From assembly GCA_037447335.1 (NCBI GenBank), contig JBBIGV010000039.1:1-30104 (forward strand): 30,104 nucleotides of DNA, read 5' to 3'. This stretch comes from JBBIGV01 sp037447335. GTDB taxonomy: Bacteria > Bacteroidota > Ignavibacteria > Ignavibacteriales > Ignavibacteriaceae. A program made the position numbers and the translations under genes. The notes under the pieces are model-generated. The model was not told where the DNA came from. It did not search any database and was given only the letters and a program-made list of their open reading frames with translations. Position 1 is the first letter of the stretch, and every line of letters begins with the position of its first letter. Below are positions 1 to 7,421 of this stretch, one piece after another.

Positions 1-3
1 CCA

Positions 4-53
4 TTTTTGGCTCTTTAAACAGACCTTCTGATATTTCTATCTCGGAATTAAGA
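4..53. repeat. Left copy of 50-bp terminal inverted repeat
   Basis: Bases 4-53 are the exact reverse complement of bases 30055-30104 at the other end of the window. Identity stops abruptly inward of base 53. In both copies the shared sequence reads outward, starting TCTTAATTCCGAG, so each edge probably lies in a copy of the same larger multicopy element that continues outside. Read outward, the shared stretch is open in one frame (LNSEIEISEGLFKEPK), but that is too short to name. It fits a scaffold that ended at a repeat. Confidence 0.85.
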
Positions 54-112
54 GATAAGGCAGTTTATCCTTTTTATCGGGCTTTAAAACAGAATGTTTG
101 GTTTCATAGCAA

Positions 113-155
113 AATTGACTGATGGGCTTCCGGTTTATCTAACAATTGACTTATG
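113..155. promoter_or_regulatory. Pair of 12-bp direct repeats upstream of the DNA polymerase gene
   Basis: AATTGACTGATG (113-124) and AATTGACTTATG (144-155) differ at one base and are spaced 31 bp start to start, about three helical turns. They lie 43-85 bp upstream of the polymerase start. The TTGACT cores look like -35 boxes, but neither has a convincing -10 at 16-18 bp. A regulator or promoter site is possible; this is inference from spacing and position only. Confidence 0.3.
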
Positions 156-197
156 TTTGTAATAATTTGCCCCTGTAAAAATAAAAATGTTTGAAAA

Positions 198-2537
198 GTG
201 AATACCGAAAAGATATTTCTTCTTACAGATGAATGGTTTGATTCCCGCGGCAGGAATGTTTTGCGTTTTGTCGGAACTTCAGAAAATTCCAATCCTGTCG
301 AGATATTAGTAACAAATGTAAAACCTGTTTTTTTTATTGACAGGGAAAGTGATACCAGCTTTCTCCGGATTCCGTTCGAAAGAAAGCAGGTTGACCTGAA
401 AAACTTTGCCGGCGGAGATGTTGATGCAGTTTATTTCAAAACGCTGCGCGATTTGAGGGAAGGGGATGAAATTTTGAAATCAAAAGGTATTACCACATAC
501 GAGGCTGATGTTGACCCCGCCAGAAGATACTTGATGGAACGATTCATAAATGCACAAATGGAAGTTACAGGCGAGGCATTAAAGAACGGAAACATCTTAA
601 CTTTTACAAATCCTAAAGTTAAACCCTGCCATAATGACCCTGATTTCAAAGTGCTGTCTTTAGATATTGAAACCGGTGTACACAGTAATGATTTATATTC
701 TGTGGCAGCTCATGTCTGGAATAATAATCCGGGTCAAACAGATGATAAACAAACCGGTGAGAGTAAAAAAGTTTTTATCAGAGGCAGTGCTAACAAAAAA
801 TATCCTGAATATATCAGAGCCGTTGATGATGAATCACGGCTTCTTTCAGCATTCATAAGCTGGCTTAACGAAACGGACCCCGATATAATTATCGGGTGGC
901 ATGTTATCGGGTTTGATCTTTCATTCCTTGAAAATAAATGCAACGAGCACAATATTAAATTCGATATAGGGCGCAGCAGTGGAAGAATATCTATCAGAAC
1001 AGTTAAGGGTCGTGGTTACTTTGCTACCATTCCTGGCAGGGTTGTGATTGACGGACCGCAGGCTTTACGTTCCGCTTTTTACAACTTTGAAGATTTCAAA
1101 CTTGAAACTGTAGCAAGAGAACTGCTTGGTGAAGGTAAGCTCATAACTCCCGAACAAAATAAAATTAAAGAAATTGACAGGCTTTTTGAATCGGATAAGC
1201 TGAAACTTGCTGAGTATAACCTTCAGGATGCAGTACTGGTCTCCGATATTTTCCGAAAAACCGGTTTGATCAATTTATCTATTAAACGTGCACAGCTTTC
1301 CGGCTTATTATTCGACGAGCTTGGTATAATGACTGCTGCATTTGACCATTTTTATTTACCAAAGATACATCGTAAAGGATATGTTGCACCAAACGTCCGT
1401 GACCTGAAAACTGCTCCGCATGCAGCCGGCGGACATGTGTTTGCCCCAAAACCTGGTATATATGATGATGTGATACTGCTTGATTTTAAGAGCCTTTATC
1501 CGACTATCATTCAAACTTTTAAGATAGACCCTCTTTCCCGCCTTCACAATTTTACGAATACAATAGAAACTCCGAATCATAAAAAGTTTTCTGCTACAGA
1601 ACATCTTCTCCCCGATTTTATCGGCTCGCTTATGGAACAGAGAAATTATGCGAAACAGAAAGGAGATAAATATCTTTCACAGGCAATAAAAATCCTGATG
1701 AACAGCTTTTACGGAGTAATGGGTTCATATGGATGCAGATTTTATCATCCTGATTTACCAACGGCTATTACCGGCACAGGCCAATGGCTTTTGCTCAGAA
1801 GCAAAGAGTTTATTGAAAGCAAGGGTTTCGAGGTTATTTATGGAGATACCGATTCATTATTCGTAAAAATTAACCTCGAAAGTGACGCTACCGCAGAACA
1901 AACCGGCAAACAAATAGCGGCTGAAGTTAATTCCTACTGGATGGACAGACTGAAAATAGAATTTAATGTTACTTCTCACCTTGAAATGGAATACGAAAAA
2001 TACTATCGCAAATTTGTTATGACTTTTGCCAGAAGTGGTGATACTGGTGCAAAAAAGAGATATGCCGGGCTTAAGGTTTTAAACGGAATTGAATCTCTTG
2101 AGTTTGTCGGACTTGAATCGGTTCGTTCCGATTGGACAAGGCTTGCAAAAGAGTTTCAGGTAGAGCTTTATGAAAGAATTTTCCGCAATAAAGAAATTAA
2201 GTCATGGATAAATGATGTGGTGAAAAAAATCTATGCCGGAGAGCTGGACGATAAACTGGTTTACAGAAAACGATTACGTAAAGATGTTGATCAATACACG
2301 AAGAATATACCACCTCAGGTAAAAGCAGCAAAAATGCTGAATGAGAGCAGCGATGTAATTCATTACTATATTACTAAAAGGGGTCCGGTTCCGGCAGAGT
2401 TAACTCATAGCGATATTGACTATGACCACTACATAGAGAAACAGATTAAACCGATTGCAGATTCGGTGCTTGTTTTTATCGGTGAAAACTTTGATTCTAT
2501 AATCCAATCACCACAGTTAAATATATTTGATTCCTGA
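198..2537 (+). CDS. polB: B-family DNA polymerase, DNA polymerase II type
   Basis: This is a template-directed DNA polymerase with 3'-5' proofreading, of the class used in repair and translesion synthesis. At 779 residues it is close to E. coli Pol II (783). The exonuclease motifs are DIETG (about 156-160), the ExoII region with IIGWHVIGFD (about 232-241) and YNLQD (about 340-344). The polymerase motifs are DFKSLYP (about 429-435), KILMNSFYG (about 498-506), YGDTDS (about 548-553) and a later KKRYAGL. All catalytic aspartates are present, so it should be active. The C-terminus reads QLNIFDS, a likely sliding-clamp-binding motif like the QLGLF tail of E. coli Pol II. The start is GTG: an in-frame TGA lies at 192-194, so no longer start exists. 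No strong ribosome-binding site is seen. It stands alone and converges on the nitroreductase gene. Confidence 0.96.
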   Translation: MNTEKIFLLTDEWFDSRGRNVLRFVGTSENSNPVEILVTNVKPVFFIDRESDTSFLRIPFERKQVDLKNFAGGDVDAVYFKTLRDLREGDEILKSKGITTYEADVDPARRYLMERFINAQMEVTGEALKNGNILTFTNPKVKPCHNDPDFKVLSLDIETGVHSNDLYSVAAHVWNNNPGQTDDKQTGESKKVFIRGSANKKYPEYIRAVDDESRLLSAFISWLNETDPDIIIGWHVIGFDLSFLENKCNEHNIKFDIGRSSGRISIRTVKGRGYFATIPGRVVIDGPQALRSAFYNFEDFKLETVARELLGEGKLITPEQNKIKEIDRLFESDKLKLAEYNLQDAVLVSDIFRKTGLINLSIKRAQLSGLLFDELGIMTAAFDHFYLPKIHRKGYVAPNVRDLKTAPHAAGGHVFAPKPGIYDDVILLDFKSLYPTIIQTFKIDPLSRLHNFTNTIETPNHKKFSATEHLLPDFIGSLMEQRNYAKQKGDKYLSQAIKILMNSFYGVMGSYGCRFYHPDLPTAITGTGQWLLLRSKEFIESKGFEVIYGDTDSLFVKINLESDATAEQTGKQIAAEVNSYWMDRLKIEFNVTSHLEMEYEKYYRKFVMTFARSGDTGAKKRYAGLKVLNGIESLEFVGLESVRSDWTRLAKEFQVELYERIFRNKEIKSWINDVVKKIYAGELDDKLVYRKRLRKDVDQYTKNIPPQVKAAKMLNESSDVIHYYITKRGPVPAELTHSDIDYDHYIEKQIKPIADSVLVFIGENFDSIIQSPQLNIFDS

Positions 2538-2541
2538 TCAG

Positions 2542-2558
2542 CGGCTCTTATACAGCCG
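2542..2558. terminator. Weak hairpin between convergent polB and nitroreductase genes
   Basis: CGGCT (2542-2546) and AGCCG (2554-2558) form a 5-bp stem with a 7-base loop in the 32-bp gap between two convergent stop codons. There is no T-run on either side, so termination is only suggested by position. Confidence 0.3.
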
Positions 2559-2569
2559 GGGAAGACAGA

Positions 2570-3079
2570 TTACCATCTATTTAAATGAACCCGCTCCGGA
2601 TTGTAGCGGTCTTCTTCAGGAAAATTTTCAGCCGGAAAACCAATTGGTATAAGTGAGACCGGGTAAAGATGATCGGGAAGATTAAAAAATTTCATAACCA
2701 CATCCATAGCTTCCTGCAACGGATAAACCGCTATCCAGACAGCCCCGAGCCCTAATGCATGAGCTGCAAGCAAAATATTTTGTGTTACAGCAGAATTATT
2801 CTGAATAATAAACTCGAGCGACGGCTCTGCTTTCTTATCGCCAAGCACCAAAATTGCCGCTGAAGCATCTTTAATCATATCAGCATGAGAAATTACCGCA
2901 TCAAGCTCTGCAAGCCGTGTTTTACTATCAATCACAATAAATTCCCATGGCTGCCTGTTAAATGCAGAAGGGGCATGCATTGCAGCACGCAGTAATGTTT
3001 CGATCTGACTGTCGGTAACTTTACGGTCTGTGTATTTTCTTATGCTTCTTCGCGTTAAAAGTGCATGAATTGTATCCAA
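2570..3079 (-). CDS. Nitroreductase family FMN-dependent oxidoreductase
   Basis: This is a 169-residue protein of the nitroreductase superfamily: flavoenzymes that use FMN and NAD(P)H to reduce nitro compounds, quinones or other substrates. Family marks are the N-terminal RRSIRKYTDR that contacts FMN phosphate, APSAFNRQPWEF (about 37-48), and LGAVWIAVYP near the C-terminal third. The short length is typical of compact members. The start is TTG at 3079, preceded by an AAGGGG ribosome-binding site 7-8 bases upstream; no in-frame ATG lies nearby. The gene is alone on its strand and divergent from the broken ADP-ribosylglycohydrolase gene. Substrate cannot be told from sequence. Confidence 0.93.
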   Translation of the reverse strand: MDTIHALLTRRSIRKYTDRKVTDSQIETLLRAAMHAPSAFNRQPWEFIVIDSKTRLAELDAVISHADMIKDASAAILVLGDKKAEPSLEFIIQNNSAVTQNILLAAHALGLGAVWIAVYPLQEAMDVVMKFFNLPDHLYPVSLIPIGFPAENFPEEDRYNPERVHLNRW

Positions 3080-3279
3080 AATTTTCCCCTTAATGATTGT
3101 TTTTTACAGTCCAAAATTAGTAAAATTTTTAGAGATTTTTCTGAGAATTTTCAATTTTTACTATAATAATACACCCCCTTGCCCTGATAAAATTCCGCCA
3201 GAAAGATGATTTCTAACTATTTATTCTGAAAATCAAAAATCACAGATTAGCATCAAAATATTATTAACAATCGGGGGCT

Positions 3280-3612
3280 ATGATGCTCGGTGCGATTGCT
3301 GGAGATGTAATAGGTTCGGCTTTAAAAATACGCGAGGATGGCTGGAATGATGGTTCTTTGATAAATGAGGAATCACATTTCAGAATAAGCACGATCTTAA
3401 CCATAGCTGTAGCAGATTCAATGCTTGAAAATGTAAGCATTGAAGAAAAGCTGAAAGAATATTCTCAGCTTTACCCTACTGAGAGCTATGGAAGGGCTTT
3501 CAGAAGGTGGGTGAATAACATAGGTGGATCTCATGGGGCTGTCCAAAATGTAGCACAGATTACTAATCTGTGCTACGATGAATTTAAATTTAATCTGAAA
3601 TCAGACATATAA
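3280..3612 (+). pseudogene. ADP-ribosylglycohydrolase (DraG)-like protein, 5' fragment
   Basis: The fragment starts MMLGAIAGDVIGS, the canonical opening of the ADP-ribosylglycohydrolase family (PF03747), whose members remove ADP-ribose from proteins or small molecules using two Mg ions. The alignment continues through ILTIAVADSML and SYGRAFRRWV up to GGSH at 3534. There a MITE-like element begins, and the last 26 codons come from that element. The family metal-binding TDDT motif reads RIST here (just before ILTIAVADS), so catalytic Asp residues were missing independently of the insertion. The rest lies at 3653-4196 in a different frame. It may be a pseudoenzyme that was later interrupted. The family call is firm; present function is doubtful. 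Confidence 0.85.
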
Positions 3613-3652
3613 ATTCAGAGTTGTTTGCAAAATTTACTTTTTGGTCAGCCCC
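3535..3652. mobile_element. 118-bp MITE-like element inserted in the DraG-like gene
   Basis: The ends are imperfect inverted repeats matching at 16 of 18 positions. The left end (3535-3552) starts GGGGCTGTCCAAAA; the right end (3635-3652), read on the minus strand, starts GGGGCTGACCAAAA. The element has no coding capacity and carries an internal 12-bp perfect palindrome. It sits exactly where the DraG-like reading frame breaks. GGGGCTG(T/A)CCAAAA-type ends resemble those of some DDE transposase families, so a full-length partner could move it in trans; that is inference. No clear target-site duplication is visible. Confidence 0.75.
3550..3576. repeat. Perfect 12-bp palindromic hairpin inside the MITE
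   Basis: GTAGCACAGATT (3550-3561) and its exact complement AATCTGTGCTAC (3565-3576) flank a 3-base ACT loop. As RNA it would be a very stable hairpin. It lies beside the left terminal repeat of the MITE-like element rather than at its centre, so it could be a separate small palindromic repeat nested in it. No T-run follows. Confidence 0.8.
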
Positions 3653-4196
3653 TTTAAGAGTCAGTCCGATAGCCTGGGCTTACGACAGATTAGACACGGT
3701 TATTCGCCAGGCAAAGTACAGCACCCAAATAACTAATAATGACGAAGCTTCTGTTATGGAAGCTGAAGCAATCGCATCGATCATTTATATCGCACGGAAC
3801 GGCGGTTCTAAAAAAGAAATAAAACAATTTGCCTCAGAGGTTTTTTCTTACGACCTGAATCCAAAAACATCTTCCTTAATTACCACTAAACGACATCAAT
3901 TCCGGTTTTTAGTTCCTGATTCCATAATTTATTTCCTCTTATCTGAAAATTTTTCGGATGCAGTAATTAAAGCATCTGCTTTCGGAAATGACAGTATGAT
4001 TTTAACAGCCGCTATTGCTGAAGCTTTCTATGGTGGAATTCCGGAAGTAATTTACGACCAGTTAACGACCAAACTTGACGAAAGGATGAAAAAAGTTATA
4101 ATACGTTTTATGAGCAGATACAACTCCTATCCTAAAAGAGCAGGGTTTTCTGCTGATAAAAGGATTAATGGTGAAGTAAACAATTACTCTTCATAA
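3621..4196 (+). pseudogene. ADP-ribosylglycohydrolase (DraG)-like protein, 3' fragment
   Basis: This is the remainder of the gene begun at 3280. Family-like sequence starts at PLRVSPIAWAYD (from about 3651), matching the usual GNGAAMRVSPIGWAFD stretch without its GNG loop. It continues through a helical region to AAIAEAFYGGIPE near the end. The residues before it are encoded by the MITE, from a TTG inside the element. The second metal-binding motif, normally GDSDT, is replaced by GNDSMI, and the usual THNHPEG stretch reads TNNDEAS. With TDDT also absent from the 5' half, every expected metal ligand is changed. The frame has no internal stop, so the interruption may be fairly recent. Confidence 0.85.
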
Positions 4197-4219
4197 CAAA
4201 ATTTACCCGATAAAATATT

Positions 4220-5278
4220 TCACAATATAACCCCTCCCCCAAGGCAGACTTCTCCATCATAAAAAACCGCAAATTGTCCCGGGGCAATTCCTTTGTCGGT
4301 TTCGGACATTAATACTTTCCCGGTGTTCTCAGTTTGTAAATCAAGATGACACTCAAAATGTTTTGCCCCGTGTCTGATCTTAACCTGCAGTGATTTTTTT
4401 TCAGGCGGTTGCTCTGCAATCCAGTTTATCTTTCCGACATGAAACTCGTTTTTTTCTCTTGCTTCATTCTGATCGCGCGAGATGTAAATTATGTTATTCG
4501 TAATATCCTTTTTAACAACATACCAGGGACCGCCGCTTAAACCTAATCCGGAACGTTGACCAATTGTGTAATAATAATAGCCCGTGTGTTCTCCCAACTT
4601 TTTATTTGTTTCGAATTCAACTATATCACCTTTAAGTTCGCCAAGGTGATGTTTAATAAATTCATCGAACTTCACCTGTCCGAGGAAACAAATTCCCTGG
4701 CTATCCTTACGGTTCACGTTAGGAAGCTGATATTTTTCTGCAAGCGAGCGTACCTGTTTCTTATTAAAATCACCTAAAGGAAATAAGGCGCGTGAAAGCT
4801 GCCGCTGAGTTAAGTAAGCAAGAAAGTAGGTTTGATCTTTAATTGGATCAGGTGATCTCCTGAGTTCATACTTATGACCGTTATGAACAACTTTAGCATA
4901 ATGTCCGCTTGCAACCTTTTCAAAGGACGGGTCAATTTTTTCATAAAACTGCCCGAACTTAATAAGGCTGTTACAGAACATATCGGGATTGGGAGTCCGC
5001 CCTTCTTTTATTTCAGAGATTGTGTATGACACAACTGAATCCCAATATTCTGTTTGAAGTGATAGAACTTCCAGCGGTAGATTTGCCTGCTCACAAACCT
5101 TGCGGACATATTCAAGATCTTCTTCCCATGGGCACTCACCGAGAAAGGAGAATTCGTCCTGAAGCCAAATCTTCAAATAAAAAGCTGTAAGCTCATGCCC
5201 TTCATACTGTAGTAATCGTAAAGCAACCGAGCTGTCAACGCCGCCTGAAGTTAATACTGCTGTTTTCATTCTATTCAT
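4220..5278 (-). CDS. mnmA: tRNA-specific 2-thiouridylase MnmA
   Basis: MnmA uses ATP and relayed sulfur to thiolate U34 at C2 in tRNAs for Lys, Glu and Gln. With the start used here the protein is 352 residues, normal for the family. The PP-loop SGGVDSS lies at about 11-17. The catalytic cysteine is at about 102 in NPDMFCN, the partner cysteine at about 197 in SQGICFLG, and SGHYAKV and KDQTYFLAYL are conserved blocks between them. The C-terminal beta-barrel ends GGGVIL. An upstream in-frame start at 5332 would add an unconserved 18-residue tail, so ATG at 5278 (or 5269) is preferred. No clear ribosome-binding site is seen. It is divergent from the radical SAM gene and housekeeping in character. 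Confidence 0.96.
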   Translation of the reverse strand: MNRMKTAVLTSGGVDSSVALRLLQYEGHELTAFYLKIWLQDEFSFLGECPWEEDLEYVRKVCEQANLPLEVLSLQTEYWDSVVSYTISEIKEGRTPNPDMFCNSLIKFGQFYEKIDPSFEKVASGHYAKVVHNGHKYELRRSPDPIKDQTYFLAYLTQRQLSRALFPLGDFNKKQVRSLAEKYQLPNVNRKDSQGICFLGQVKFDEFIKHHLGELKGDIVEFETNKKLGEHTGYYYYTIGQRSGLGLSGGPWYVVKKDITNNIIYISRDQNEAREKNEFHVGKINWIAEQPPEKKSLQVKIRHGAKHFECHLDLQTENTGKVLMSETDKGIAPGQFAVFYDGEVCLGGGVIL

Positions 5279-5381
5279 AATTTTATTCTGATGTTTAAAG
5301 ATAATGATTTTCAAATGATTGTAGTTTTGCATTCAGTACATTATTTTCAATCCCAAAATTGTATGCATAAATCATTATAGA

Positions 5382-6467
5382 ATGAAATTAACAAAAAGAA
5401 AACTAAAAAAAGGAGTAAAGAGATTACTTCATTTGCCCGGCGGGTTTGATTTTTTCCGCTATGCGTTTAATAAGTTAAAGGCATTTTATTATAAGAAAAC
5501 AAATAGCACAAAAGTTGCCTATCCATCAACGTTGATGATCGAGTCAACAAATCTTTGCAACCTGAAGTGTATTACCTGCCCGCGTGAATATACTTTTGGC
5601 GATGAAATGGATAAGGGCTACATAAATCTTGATATGTTCAAAAAAGTTATTGACGAAGCCTATCCTTATATTGATTCGGTTGGATTGACCGGGCTCGGTG
5701 AAACTTTTTTACATAAAGATCTTGAAAAAGCAATAGATTACATCCGCTCGAAAAGTAAAGGGATAATTATTTCGGCTTCAATAAATGCACATCTCCCGAA
5801 AAGTGTTGAAATTGCTTCACGTGTAATTAACAAAATTGATACAATACAGATTTCGATTGACGGCATCGGCGATGTTTATGAAAAAGTAAGACTGAAAGGA
5901 AGTTTTGATTTTTTCCTTGACTGCACGAAAAAAATTATCGCACTTGCCAAAGGCTCAGATACCCACATAATGTTCAACTTTATTATTGTTAAAGAGAATT
6001 ATCATCAGCTTACAGATATGATAAAATTTGCACACGGGCTTGGTGTTGAATATCTGAATTTTATGCCCGTAAACGTTGTGTCAACAACTATTGCTGATGT
6101 ATCATATTATGATTTCTTTCAATCGCGTGAATTCATTGAAGAATACAAGCGCGCAGAGGCTGAAGCGAAGAAATATCCTGATCTGGAAGTAACTCATTAT
6201 GATTTTACTGCCCCGAAAGGGTTTGGTAAATGCCGCTATCCCTGGAGCCACTTTTATATTACCTGGGATGGATATATTCCCCCTTGCTGCGCAAAACCAT
6301 TTCCTAAAATAATGCATTTTGGTAATGTGTTTGAGGAGGGACTTATGAATTCACTTAACTCGAAAGAATTCAGAGAGTTCAGAGCATACTCGCAAAGAAA
6401 TGAAACGCCGGAATTCTGCAAAAAGTGTTTTGTGGTTGATATGGAACCGATTAAAGAAATTTCGTAA
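5382..6467 (+). CDS. Radical SAM protein with SPASM-type C-terminal domain
   Basis: This 361-residue protein has the radical SAM cluster-binding motif CNLKCITC (C59, C63, C66), which binds a [4Fe-4S] cluster and S-adenosylmethionine. A TIM-barrel domain follows; SVGLTGLGETFLHKDL carries the GGE-like SAM-contacting segment in GxGE form. The C-terminal region has a cysteine set (GKCRYPW, PPCCAKP, FCKKC) of the SPASM/twitch kind, which normally holds auxiliary Fe-S clusters. Such enzymes modify peptides or make cofactors and small molecules. No short precursor peptide gene is visible beside it, so the substrate is unknown. The basic N-terminus (KRKLKKGVKRLL) precedes the core by about 45 residues. 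It is divergent from mnmA and converges closely on the next gene. Confidence 0.9.
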   Translation: MKLTKRKLKKGVKRLLHLPGGFDFFRYAFNKLKAFYYKKTNSTKVAYPSTLMIESTNLCNLKCITCPREYTFGDEMDKGYINLDMFKKVIDEAYPYIDSVGLTGLGETFLHKDLEKAIDYIRSKSKGIIISASINAHLPKSVEIASRVINKIDTIQISIDGIGDVYEKVRLKGSFDFFLDCTKKIIALAKGSDTHIMFNFIIVKENYHQLTDMIKFAHGLGVEYLNFMPVNVVSTTIADVSYYDFFQSREFIEEYKRAEAEAKKYPDLEVTHYDFTAPKGFGKCRYPWSHFYITWDGYIPPCCAKPFPKIMHFGNVFEEGLMNSLNSKEFREFRAYSQRNETPEFCKKCFVVDMEPIKEIS

Positions 6468-6474
6468 GATTGTT

Positions 6475-6978
6475 TTAAGGTGGATTGTTTTTTTTATTCT
6501 TTATTGATCCTATCCTGTTCAAAACGGATTCATAAATATCCTTTCTTACTTTGCTCAGGATAATGGTTCCCAATTCTTTGTAGTTCCTGATTGTATTGTA
6601 AAAGCCGAAATAATTTTTATTCGAAATATCATATATCTTCATAACGCCCCGCATTTTACCATCAAACAAACCGCCTGATAATTCAGATATTTCATCAAAT
6701 CTGACTTCCATCTTCCTTGATGAAAACAAGAATCCCGCTGCGACTAATTTATCCTCATATAATTCTATTTTCATTGGCAGAACTTTGTACAGCATGAGAA
6801 AGTGTCTGTTAAGTAAATATATCAGTCCTAAAGTAACAATCGAAGGCAGAAAAAATACGAGGTGCTCATCCAGCCGGTTTAGAAAAATGATGAGGTAAAA
6901 TGTTAACAGAATTGTTAATGGTACGTTTCCGAATCTGTAAAATATCTTGAAATACCACGGATATGTAAAAACTTTCAT
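6475..6978 (-). CDS. Small membrane protein of unknown function
   Basis: The 167-residue product has two predicted membrane helices in its first half (about 17-34 and 40-60), a short loop between them, and a soluble C-terminal half that is probably cytoplasmic. That half is rich in alternating beta strands (IELYEDKLVAAGFLFSSRK, then RFDEISELSGG) and resembles bacterial PH-like domains found after two membrane helices. This is inference from pattern and no firm family is claimed. The C-terminus is lysine- and asparagine-rich. Its stop is only 7 bp from the convergent radical SAM gene. Downstream on the same strand is the kinase of the two-component pair, but the intervening 79 bp argue against a tight operon. 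Confidence 0.7.
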   Translation of the reverse strand: MKVFTYPWYFKIFYRFGNVPLTILLTFYLIIFLNRLDEHLVFFLPSIVTLGLIYLLNRHFLMLYKVLPMKIELYEDKLVAAGFLFSSRKMEVRFDEISELSGGLFDGKMRGVMKIYDISNKNYFGFYNTIRNYKELGTIILSKVRKDIYESVLNRIGSIKNKKNNPP

Positions 6979-7057
6979 AAAGTTAAAGTAGTTTTATTCT
7001 TAATTTACAAATAAGATGTTTCCAAAGAATGGAACCAGAGTCAGGTTTTACTATCCA

Positions 7058-7421
7058 TCAGGAAATATCTATAATTGGCAGCGAAATGGTGAACACAGTT
7101 CCTCTTGGCTCATTATCACTTATTGAAATTGTTCCCCCGGATTGGAGAACAATTGCCTTCACAAGGCTAAGTCCCAGCCCGTAGCCTTTTATTCCGAGTT
7201 TTTGAATGCGTTCCGTTCTGTAAAATCTATCAAAAACTTTTTGCTTTTCCCTGTCATCTATTCCGAGTCCATTATCTGTTATACGCAATTCTGCCACGTG
7301 ATCATTTTTCACAAGTTCAACTATAACTTTTTCGTTTTTATCTGAATATTTTAGCGCATTATCAATAAGATTTTCTAAAACAATTTCATACTGTTCTTCA
7401 TCTCCTTTTATATAAATGTTA
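7058..7421 (-). pseudogene. Sensor histidine kinase, catalytic ATP-binding part after frameshift
   Basis: This is the HATPase_c half of the kinase encoded upstream at 7419-8492. After a one-base shift in the run of five T (plus strand 7422-7426) the frame stays open through the N box (LENLIDNALKYS), G1 box (DNGLGIDD), F box (FDRFYR) and G2 box (GYGLGLSLVKA) to a normal C-terminus at FTISLP. A start at GTG 7312 would omit the N box, so it is unlikely to make a working protein alone. Either the gene is broken or the homopolymer was misread; a single A fewer on the coding strand restores one continuous kinase. All nucleotide-binding motifs are intact, which points to a recent mutation or a sequencing error. 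Confidence 0.85.

Noticed and set aside
115..151. TTGACT hexamers as -35 boxes for polB
   Set aside because: No convincing -10 hexamer lies 16-18 bp downstream of either; recorded instead as direct repeats.
3162..3167. TATAAT as a promoter -10 box for the DraG-like gene
   Set aside because: No well-spaced -35 element is present and the region is so AT-rich that the hexamer alone is weak evidence.
4556..4777. Open frame antisense to mnmA
   Set aside because: Low-complexity translation with no family features, opposite a conserved gene.
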